Source: Deltaproteobacteria bacterium UBA2385 | GTDB taxonomy: Bacteria > Myxococcota_A > UBA796 > UBA2385 | NCBI GenBank assembly: GCA_002343455.1 | Contig: DDSR01000108.1 | Coordinates: 1-15,269, forward strand | Direction of reading: 5' to 3' | Length of the DNA: 15,269 bases | Part shown: one piece after another, positions 9,753 to 15,269 of the stretch | Numbering within the stretch: the stretch's first letter is position 1 | Layout of the letters: each line of letters starts with the position of its first letter | Made by a program: the position numbers and the translations under genes | Notes under the pieces: generated by a model | The model's database searches: none | The model's input: the letters and a program-made list of their open reading frames with translations, nothing else | What the model was told of the DNA's origin: nothing

Positions 9753-10820
9753 ATGGCCGACAGCTACCGTTCCCTCTTCCTGCTCCTGCTCCCCCTGGTC
9801 GCCTGCGGCGAGAAGGAAGATGACGACACCGGCGACACCGGTGACACCGGCACGCCCCCCATCACCGAGCGCGAGACCGGCTGCTACCAGCTCCCCTCCG
9901 AGCTCACCGACTGCGTCCCTCCCGGAGATGTGCCCCTGGAGCAGGTGATCCCCCAGACCTGCGGGGCCGCGGTGGTCTCGGTGGACGGTAACGGCACCCT
10001 CTCGGACGGTTGCGACTGGATCGGTGGCTTCGCGCCCAGCGCCTGGTGCATCTACCCGATCACCGTGATCCCTCCCGAGGACGAGTGCGACTACGGCCGC
10101 CCGCTGATGATCCAGGGCGCCCCGCACCTGGCACCCCTGGTCCGACGCGAGGGCTGGACGGCAGGTCGCACCACCACCCCGGCCGACCCCGAGGGCGCGG
10201 CGACCTGGGCCCGGATCGGGCTGGCCGAGCACGCCTCGGTGGCCTCCTTCCACCGCTTTGCCTTGGAGCTGATGGCCCTGGGGGCCCCCGAATCCCTGGT
10301 CCGCCTCGCACACGAAGCGGCCACCGACGAGCTCCGCCACGCCCGCCTCGCCTTCGGCTTCGCCTCGGACCTCGCCCAGGTCGAGCTGGGTCCCGGGCCC
10401 CTGTCGCTTGAGGGCCTCACCCTCGACACCGACCTCGTCGCCTTCGCCCGGGCCACCGCCCGCGAGGGCTGCATCGCCGAGACCCTCTCCGCCCTGCAGA
10501 TGGCCGAGGCCCGGGACCGGGCCAGCGATCCCCGGCAGCGCGCCGTGCTGGAGGGGATCGCCCGGGACGAGGCGAAGCACGCCGCCCTGGCCTGGAGGGC
10601 CCTGCGCTGGGCCCTGGACCAGGGGGGTGAGGAGGTGCGCCTCGCAGTGGTCGAGGTCTTCTCGCGGGCGCCGAGCCTGCCGGTTTCCGGGGGCCTGCTG
10701 CCGCCCGAGCTCGCCTGCGCCTCCGTCCAGCGCGGCTGGCAGGAGGTCGTGCGGCCGGCCGCCTTGCGGCTGTTGGGCGGCGGGACAATTTCGGCTCGAG
10801 ACCAGCTGCAGTTGAGCTGA
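9753..10820 (+). CDS. Lipoprotein with C-terminal ferritin-like diiron domain
   Basis: The protein has 355 residues. MADSYRSLFLLLLPLVAC is a lipoprotein signal with Cys18 as the lipid anchor, followed by an acidic linker (EKEDDDTGDTGDTGT). Residues about 40-115 form a small domain with cysteines at 44, 54, 70, 87, 99 and 112, enough for three disulfides. Residues about 150-290 are a four-helix ferritin-like domain with the classical diiron ligand pattern: Glu159 (LAEH), Glu193 and His196 (DELRH), Glu243 (IAET), and Glu273 and His276 (DEAKH). Such centres support ferroxidase, oxidase or peroxide-scavenging chemistry. Iron-related chemistry at the membrane surface is inferred; the substrate is unknown. 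A good AGGAG site supports the start. The gene follows the HExxH lipoprotein by 59 nt in the same direction but has its own candidate promoter. Confidence 0.85.
   Translation: MADSYRSLFLLLLPLVACGEKEDDDTGDTGDTGTPPITERETGCYQLPSELTDCVPPGDVPLEQVIPQTCGAAVVSVDGNGTLSDGCDWIGGFAPSAWCIYPITVIPPEDECDYGRPLMIQGAPHLAPLVRREGWTAGRTTTPADPEGAATWARIGLAEHASVASFHRFALELMALGAPESLVRLAHEAATDELRHARLAFGFASDLAQVELGPGPLSLEGLTLDTDLVAFARATAREGCIAETLSALQMAEARDRASDPRQRAVLEGIARDEAKHAALAWRALRWALDQGGEEVRLAVVEVFSRAPSLPVSGGLLPPELACASVQRGWQEVVRPAALRLLGGGTISARDQLQLS
9825..9851 (+). repeat. Three 9-nt units encoding the DTG linker
   Basis: GACACCGGC, GACACCGGT and GACACCGGC occur head to tail and encode (Asp-Thr-Gly)3 just after the lipidated cysteine. 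The tract can change length in frame by slippage, altering how far the domain reaches from the membrane. Confidence 0.85.
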
Positions 10821-10845
10821 CGGCGCGCCCCCCAACGGAGCCGGC

Positions 10846-10989
10846 GTCAGGTATTCGCATTTGCCATTTCCCGGCACGGAGGAGCTGAAGTGCGGCCTGA
10901 GTGGCCGAATGTCGCCCGTGCAGCGGCCTCCCCGGAAGCAGCGATCCGCTGGCCATCGACTCTTCAAATGACAATAGGCAATACCTGAC
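10846..10989. repeat. 144-nt segment bounded by 24-nt imperfect terminal inverted repeats (MITE/REP-like)
   Basis: The left end (10846-10869) begins GTCAGGTATT and ends CATTT. The reverse complement of the right end (10966-10989) also begins GTCAGGTATT and ends CATTT. By eye 19 of 24 positions agree. Inside is a small perfect hairpin, CGGCC-TGAGT-GGCCG (10893-10907). No target-site duplication is obvious and no transposase is encoded, so this would be a non-autonomous element or a REP-type sequence. Base composition is more AT-rich at the ends than in the flanking genes. Confidence 0.6.
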
Positions 10990-11022
10990 ACCATACCCGC
11001 GAGCCATCAAGGGCGAGGGGAA

Positions 11023-11103
11023 GTGGTTCGCGCAAAGACGCAAAGGCGCAAAGATGAAGGGTCTTGCATCCTTCCTTGGCGTCTTCGCGTCTCTGCACGA
11101 TCC
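11023..11103. repeat. Imperfect palindrome with GCAAAGACGCAAAGGCGCAA-type arm
   Basis: The left arm (about 11028-11060) contains CGCAAAGACGCAAAGGCGCA and ends GATGAAGG; the right arm (about 11070-11100) reads CCTTCCTTGGCGTCTTCGCG. The two arms are imperfect reverse complements and could fold into a long hairpin. From memory, this type of short repeat recurs in many unrelated bacteria and gives spurious translations such as QRRKGAK and CAFASLRE; both readings occur here on opposite strands. It is best treated as a dispersed non-coding element. I could not check copy number. Confidence 0.65.
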
Positions 11104-11130
11104 GATCCACGGGCTGGGCGACATGGTCCG

Positions 11131-11340
11131 AGGTGATCCCCGGAATTCTGCAGCGATCAAGAGGTGAACCTCGGAAATCTGCAGCGATTGGAGGCATCTC
11201 GGCAGCCCCGAGGCCGGGAAATATCTGCTAAGTTGTCTGAATTGCGTTGGTATCGCGGGGCACGTCGGCCCGCGAACCGCCTTGGCGCTGCAAAAATCGA
11301 GGGATCACCCGGCACCCGCTGCAGAAGCGGGAGGTTCACC
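11131..11340. repeat. Two inverted pairs of a 31-nt-period repeat
   Basis: Two direct copies of a 27-nt unit lie at 11131-11157 and 11162-11188 (24 of 27 identical; both contain CTGCAGCGAT). Two more copies lie on the other strand at about 11281-11309 and 11313-11340. In each pair one copy starts GGTGATCCC and the other GGTGAACCTC, both pairs keep a 31-nt period, and the order mirrors exactly. About 90 nt of unrelated sequence sits between the pairs. The whole could fold into a large hairpin or represent the ends of a small element. It lies just downstream of the ABC transporter ATPase stop codon at 11378. Confidence 0.65.
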
Positions 11341-11377
11341 CCTCGTGCTGGCGCGGACCGTCGCCTGGGACCTCAAC

Positions 11378-12373
11378 CTACAACACCAACCCCCCCTCCG
11401 GCCGCAGACAGACCTCCTCCCCCGGCTCGAAGCGCTCCGGCTGGTCCACGACCACCTCCTGCCCCTGCACCCGCACGACGTACCGCGCGGTCGGCCCCAG
11501 GAACACCCGCGAGACCACGGTCCCCGCGATCGCCCCCGGCAGCCGCCCCCGCTGCATCCCCGCCCGCGAGGGCCGGAAGGCGAAGGCGTCTCCCTTGGCA
11601 TCGACCACCGCCCGGCGCGCGATCCCCTCCGGAACCAGCGCCAGGGGCAGCTCGCTCTGCCGGCCGACGAAGCGGGCGGCGAAGACGGTGGCAGGCTCGT
11701 CGTAGAGGCGCTCGGGCGCGGCGTGCTGCTCGACCCGGCCCTGGTGCATGACGGCGACCCGATCGGCGAGGCCCAGCGCCTCCTCCTGATCGTGGGTGAC
11801 GAAGAGCACGGTGATGCCGCGCCGCTTGACCAGGGCGCGGATCTCGTCCCGCATCTGTTCACGCAGGTGGGCGTCCAGGTTGGACAGAGGCTCGTCGAGC
11901 AGCAGGACCCGCGGCTCGGCCACCAGGGCTCGGGCCAGGGCGACCCGCTGCTGCTGGCCACCGCTGAGCTGGTTGGGGTAACGCTCGCCCAGGCCGCTGA
12001 GCTTGACGGCGTCGAGCGCCTGGTCGACCCGGGGCTCCAGGTCGGCGGCCCCTTGCAGGCGCAGGGGGTAGGCGACGTTCTCGCGGACCGTGCGGTGGGG
12101 CCAGACGGCGTAGCTCTGGAAGACCATGCCCAGGCGGCGCAGCTCGGGGGGCACGAAGCGGCCCGGCCCGCTGACGACCTCCTCGCCGATGCGGATCTCG
12201 CCGCCCGAGGGCTGCTCCAGGCCGGCGACCATGCGCAGGGTGGTGGTCTTGCCGCAGCCCGAGGGGCCCAGCAGGGCCAGGACCTCGCCCTCCTCGACCT
12301 CCAGATCGAGGGAGCGCACGACCGGGTTGTCTCCGTAGGACTTCTGGATCCCCTTGAGCAGGACGCGGGCCAT
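11378..12373 (-). CDS. ABC transporter ATP-binding protein, FbpC/PotA-like
   Basis: A 331-residue ATPase with all standard motifs: Walker A GPSGCGKT (36-43), Q-loop Gln86 (FQSYAVWPH), signature LSGGQ (136-140), Walker B VLLLDEP with Asp160 and Glu161, and switch His194 (THDQEEA). FQSYAVWPH and the C-terminal extension (about 240-331, regulatory/TOBE-like) are typical of the Fe(III), spermidine and thiamine importer subgroup. Its ATG directly follows the TAG of the permease gene, so the two are co-translated. It energises the importer encoded by the two upstream genes at the cytoplasmic membrane. The ligand cannot be told from the ATPase alone. Confidence 0.92.
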   Translation of the reverse strand: MARVLLKGIQKSYGDNPVVRSLDLEVEEGEVLALLGPSGCGKTTTLRMVAGLEQPSGGEIRIGEEVVSGPGRFVPPELRRLGMVFQSYAVWPHRTVRENVAYPLRLQGAADLEPRVDQALDAVKLSGLGERYPNQLSGGQQQRVALARALVAEPRVLLLDEPLSNLDAHLREQMRDEIRALVKRRGITVLFVTHDQEEALGLADRVAVMHQGRVEQHAAPERLYDEPATVFAARFVGRQSELPLALVPEGIARRAVVDAKGDAFAFRPSRAGMQRGRLPGAIAGTVVSRVFLGPTARYVVRVQGQEVVVDQPERFEPGEEVCLRPEGGLVL

Positions 12374-14035
12374 CTACAGACCCACCCGGCCGCGGCTGAG
12401 CAGCCGCACCCCGCCGCTGAGCATCAGCACCACCGCGGTCAGCACCACGGCCAGCACGGCGGCGGCGGGCGGATCGGCGTAGGACTGCAGGTGGAAGAGG
12501 ACGGTGCCGACCACCGGCGTGCGGGGACCGTAGAGCAGGACACTCATGGTGATCTCGGAGAAGGCGGGCATGGCGACCAGGAACCAGGAGGCGACGACGG
12601 AGGGCAGCAGCAGGGGCAGGACGACGTCGAGCAGGCTGCGGCCCCAGCTCGCCCCGGACATCCGCGCGGCCTCTTCCAGGGCCGGGTCCAGGCCCTGCAG
12701 GGCGGCCTGGATGGTGCCGACGGGGAAGGCGAGGTGCTTGACGGTGTAGGCGATGCCCAGCAGCCAGACGGTGTCCAGCAGGACGAGGCTGAAGCTGGCG
12801 CGGTCCAGCACGACGAGGCGGATCTCCTGCGAGAACACCAGCAGCAGGCCCAAGGCGAGCACAGTGCCGGGCACGGCGTAGGGCAGGCGGGCCAGGGCGG
12901 CGACGGAGCGGCTGCCCCGGCCGGGGCTGCGCACGGCCATCCAGGCGACAAGGCCTCCGATGACGGTGGCGGCGGTGGCGGCAGAGGCGGCCAGCCCGCC
13001 GCTGCGGAGCAGGGACTGGACAGTGTCGGGCCGCTCCAGCATCACGGCGGTCCAGTGCTGGAATCCCAGGTTGTCGGGGTGCAGCCCGGCGCCGAAGCCT
13101 TTCATCAGGCTGGTCAACCCGATGGTCACCAGAGGCAGGACGACCGCCACCAGGGCGTAGGAGCCCAGCAGCCCCCAGGCCAGCCAGCGCCAACGGCCCA
13201 GCACGATGCGGCCTCCGCGGTTGGCCTTGCCGGTGACCGAGACGAAGGAGCGGCGGCCCTCCAGGCGGCGGGCGATGGCGGGCAGGCCCACGCCGACCAG
13301 CAGCAGGAGCAGGGAGAGGGCGGCGGCGACGGGGCGGCCGGTCGCGGGATCCAGCGCCAGGGCCTGGTAGATGCGGGTGGAGAGGACCCAGGAGGGCTCG
13401 GCGGCCCCGCCGGCCAGCAGGTAGGGCACGCCGAAGGCGGCCGCGCTGAAGGCGACCACGAAGCTCGCGCCCGCGCCGATCGCGGGCAGGGCCAGGGGCA
13501 GGGTCACATCACGAAGCACCTGGAAGCGGCTGGCGCCGGACATGCGGGCGGCCTCCTCCAGGGTCGGGTCGATCCGGGAGAGGGCGTCGGCCGTGCCGAG
13601 GAAGACAAAGGGCGCCAGGAACAGACCCAGCACCCAGACCATCCCGCCCAGGCTGTAGATGTCGAAGAGGGGCAGGCCCAGGCCCAGCAGGCCGCGGTTG
13701 AGCAGGCCGTTGGTCGGGTTGAGCAGCCAGGTCCAGGCGATGGCGCCGATGTAGGGGGGCACGACGTAGGGCAGCGAGAGCAGCACCCGCCAGGCGGCGG
13801 CGCCGGGCAGGTCGGTGCGACCCAACAGCCAGCCCATGGGCACGCCAATGGCCAGGCTGAACAGGGTCACACCCAGACAGAGCAGGGCCGTGTTGCCCAG
13901 GGCTCGCAGGTTGATCGGATCCCGCAGCGCGGCCAGGGCCGCCGGGTCGAGGGCCTGGAGCAGCATCGCCCCCAGGGGCAGGCCGGCGAAGACGAGCAGC
14001 GCCAGGACCACGAGGCCCAGCAGCAGGGGCTTCAC
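12374..14035 (-). CDS. Fused double-domain ABC permease, FbpB/ThiP-like
   Basis: A 553-residue inner-membrane protein starting at GTG. Two copies of the binding-protein-dependent permease domain are fused: the first at about 45-250, the second at about 335-545. Each carries an EAA loop with the identical core EEAARMSGAS (160-169 and 454-463), which contacts the ATPase. About twelve hydrophobic helices are visible. Fe(III) (FbpB) and thiamine (ThiP) permeases have this fused architecture and length. It overlaps the binding-protein gene by 4 nt (GTGA) and touches the ATPase gene, giving one operon. The identical EAA cores in the two halves reflect internal duplication. Confidence 0.92.
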   Translation of the reverse strand: MKPLLLGLVVLALLVFAGLPLGAMLLQALDPAALAALRDPINLRALGNTALLCLGVTLFSLAIGVPMGWLLGRTDLPGAAAWRVLLSLPYVVPPYIGAIAWTWLLNPTNGLLNRGLLGLGLPLFDIYSLGGMVWVLGLFLAPFVFLGTADALSRIDPTLEEAARMSGASRFQVLRDVTLPLALPAIGAGASFVVAFSAAAFGVPYLLAGGAAEPSWVLSTRIYQALALDPATGRPVAAALSLLLLLVGVGLPAIARRLEGRRSFVSVTGKANRGGRIVLGRWRWLAWGLLGSYALVAVVLPLVTIGLTSLMKGFGAGLHPDNLGFQHWTAVMLERPDTVQSLLRSGGLAASAATAATVIGGLVAWMAVRSPGRGSRSVAALARLPYAVPGTVLALGLLLVFSQEIRLVVLDRASFSLVLLDTVWLLGIAYTVKHLAFPVGTIQAALQGLDPALEEAARMSGASWGRSLLDVVLPLLLPSVVASWFLVAMPAFSEITMSVLLYGPRTPVVGTVLFHLQSYADPPAAAVLAVVLTAVVLMLSGGVRLLSRGRVGL

Positions 14036-14979
14036 GGGCCGACCCAGCGGGCCTTGAAGGCCTGCGAGTCAAGCTCCTCGGGCACCGGGAAGAGGGTGAT
14101 CTCCTCGAGCGGGGGCGCGCCGGTGGGCGGGGGCAGCGCGGGCAGGGGCGAGTGCATCCCTCCGGCGACGATGGCCTGCTGGGCCTGGGGCGATATCAGC
14201 CAGGCCACGAAGCGCTCGGCGCCGTGCACATCGGCACAGCCCGCGGCGATCGCCACCGGGCCGGACACCGCGACCGCCCCGTCGGCCGGCAGGATGGCCT
14301 TGGCCGGGCTGTCCGGCTTGAGCAGCAGGTTCTCCAGCAGGATCATCCCCACCGGGCGCTCGCCCGACTCCATCCGCGCCAGCACGCTGCTGTTGCCTCC
14401 CTGGGCGATCAGCCCCTGACCGCGGGCCTGCTGCATCCAGTCGGCCCCGTACGCGGCGTCCAGCGCGGACCAGGAGGTGAAGGCCGTGCCGCTGGCCAGC
14501 GGATCGGGGGTGCTGACGAGGCCCTGCCAGGCCGGCTCGGCCAGCTCGCGGAAGGAGGCCGGGGCGGGCTGGACGGTGCTGGCCAGCACCATCAGCGAGA
14601 CCCGCATCGTGAAGTAGCGGCCCTGGGGATCCAGCCAGCGCTTGTCCATCGCGGCGGTCGCGGGCGCCAGGTAGGGGGCGAGCAGCTCCCGCCGGGCGAG
14701 GTCGGCGTACCAGGCCGGATCGCTACTGGCCAGCACGCAGGCCCGCGAGCCCCCCGCCGCCAGCTCGGCCTCGAAGCGCTGGGCCACCTTCTCAGAGCCG
14801 GCCTGGTAGACCTCGATGCGCAGGTCGGGGAGATCGCGCTCCCACAGGGGGCGCATCGTGGCGAGGACCTCCTCGTAGATCGAGGTGTAAAGCCAGATCT
14901 CGGCGGCCTCGCCCGAGCGGGCTTGCTCGGGGGGGCCGAACTCTACGCGGCAGGAGAGGAGGAGGAGGAGGGCTAGCAC
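14032..14979 (-). CDS. ABC importer substrate-binding lipoprotein, FbpA/AfuA-like
   Basis: A 315-residue binding protein starting at GTG; an in-frame TAA lies just 12 nt upstream, so this is the only possible start. The signal (M/V)LALLLLLSC has the lipid cysteine at residue 10 and no basic residue. WLYTSIYEEV (29-38) and GSEKVAQRFEAEL (61-73) are typical of the family-1/FbpA-type iron-binding fold. However, the segment that holds the iron-binding tyrosine pair in FbpA/FutA here reads VGMILLENLLLKP (about 210-222), without tyrosine. The ligand may therefore not be bare Fe(III); a chelate, an organic compound such as a phosphonate, or a different coordination are options. It is the first gene of the operon, followed by permease and ATPase. 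Confidence 0.88.
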   Translation of the reverse strand: MLALLLLLSCRVEFGPPEQARSGEAAEIWLYTSIYEEVLATMRPLWERDLPDLRIEVYQAGSEKVAQRFEAELAAGGSRACVLASSDPAWYADLARRELLAPYLAPATAAMDKRWLDPQGRYFTMRVSLMVLASTVQPAPASFRELAEPAWQGLVSTPDPLASGTAFTSWSALDAAYGADWMQQARGQGLIAQGGNSSVLARMESGERPVGMILLENLLLKPDSPAKAILPADGAVAVSGPVAIAAGCADVHGAERFVAWLISPQAQQAIVAGGMHSPLPALPPPTGAPPLEEITLFPVPEELDSQAFKARWVGP

Positions 14980-14985
14980 GGGCGA

Positions 14986-14991
14986 GGATTA
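14986..14991 (-). promoter_or_regulatory. Candidate extended -10 box of the ABC importer operon
   Basis: On the minus strand TGCTAATCC gives an extended -10 (TGC before TAATCC) that ends 6 nt before the GTG at 14979. No Shine-Dalgarno precedes the GTG. The last base is C rather than T. The TAA that closes the frame upstream falls inside this box. Confidence 0.4.
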
Positions 14992-15100
14992 GCACGCTGG
15001 GGGCTGTTCGCGGGGCTTGGCGGGCAGGTCGATCACGGCGCCCGTAGAGACCATGCCGTGGCTGGCTGCGGAGTTGCAGTCGGAGGGGAGGCGGCTGCTC

Positions 15101-15149
15101 CGGCGGACATTTTCGCCAGATTCGATTTGAATTCGCTGAAAATGTCCGC
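15101..15149. repeat. Inverted repeat around GCGGACATTTTC
   Basis: GCGGACATTTTC (15103-15114) is the exact reverse complement of GAAAATGTCCGC (15138-15149), with further partial pairing inward (CAGATTC versus GAATTCG). The structure resembles the end of an insertion sequence or a transposase binding site. I cannot name the family. Confidence 0.6.
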
Positions 15150-15245
15150 GAGGAGCACTGGAAACAGGCGGATCTGACCGCGGGGGGCCGCAACAGACCT
15201 CAACTCGGACGAATAATGTCCGAAAGGGCCTCTACAGGCCCCCAT

Positions 15246-15269
15246 CGGCGGACATTTTCGCCAGATTCG
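15246..15269. repeat. Second, perfect copy of the 24-nt left arm, cut by the window end
   Basis: The last 24 nt of the window are identical to 15101-15124 (starting CGGCGGACATTTTCGCCAGA), 145 nt further on. The match may continue past the edge. Between the copies lie two more small palindromes: TCGGAC-GAATAAT-GTCCGA (15205-15223), a variant of the same GGAC/GTCC theme, and GGGCCT-CTAC-AGGCCC (15226-15241). Nothing gene-like is seen in 14992-15269. Confidence 0.65.

Noticed and set aside
10817..10850. CTGACG...CGTCAG hairpin at the ferritin-like stop codon as a terminator
   Set aside because: The stem is only 6 bp with a 22-nt loop, has no U-tract, and its right half overlaps the end of the TIR element.
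10901..11197. Short open frames on both strands reading QRRKGAK and QRREDAKEG...CAFASLRE
   Set aside because: These are translations of a non-coding palindromic repeat, not proteins.
11131..11340. Possible CRISPR array
   Set aside because: Only two units lie in each orientation, the gap between units is 4 nt rather than a spacer, and the pairs are inverted. No cas genes are present.
11282..14419. Very long plus-strand open frame (about 1045 codons) rich in Gln, Gly and His
   Set aside because: It is antisense to the ABC ATPase and permease genes, whose motifs are complete on the other strand.
15033..15245. Short minus-strand frame reading ADIFSEFKSNLAKMSA
   Set aside because: It is the translation of the repeated GCGGACATTTTC sequence and its inverted copy; no gene-like start or codon pattern supports it.

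Overview
The window is very GC-rich, with strongly G/C-biased third codon positions, densely packed genes and many secreted or lipid-anchored proteins. One lipoprotein carries an acidic DTG-repeat linker. Together these suggest an uncultured or little-studied Myxococcota-type (former deltaproteobacterial) Gram-negative bacterium. That placement is inferred from style; no rRNA or other phylogenetic marker is present.

Layout. (1) 1-1739, minus: the N-terminal 579 codons of a secreted RHS/YD-repeat protein, cut off by the left edge. (2) 1817-5692, minus: a tight operon of acyl carrier protein, two paralogous alpha/beta hydrolases, and an Old-Yellow-Enzyme/FadH-type Fe-S flavoprotein reductase. 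The first three genes overlap. A perfect hairpin follows the last stop codon. (3) 5824-6072, plus: a possible small hypothetical gene. (4) 6105-8159, minus: a DUF3857/transglutaminase-like membrane protein. It is divergent from (5) 8218-9693, plus: a lipoprotein with an HExxH motif and a long C-terminal beta-rich region. (6) 9753-10820, plus: a lipoprotein with a C-terminal ferritin-like diiron domain. (7) 10821-11377: a non-coding stretch holding three different repeat structures. (8) 11378-14979, minus: a three-gene ABC importer of the ferric/FbpABC type (binding lipoprotein, fused double permease, ATPase). (9) 14980-15269: a non-coding right edge with a hairpin and a perfect 24-nt repeat, probably the end of a mobile or dispersed element.

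How the genes fit together. The ACP operon looks like a small carrier-bound acyl processing module. The ACP would hold an acyl or polyketide-like chain, the hydrolases would release or edit it, and the reductase would act on an enoyl (or dienoyl) group. No ketosynthase, AMP ligase or phosphopantetheinyl transferase is in view. The other genes are mostly envelope functions.

Two window-wide traits stand out. Several monocistronic or first genes have a TANNNT-like -10 box only 5-6 nt before the start codon and no Shine-Dalgarno sequence, the signature of leaderless transcription. Four of the five predicted signal peptides begin directly with a hydrophobic stretch and lack the usual N-terminal Lys/Arg.
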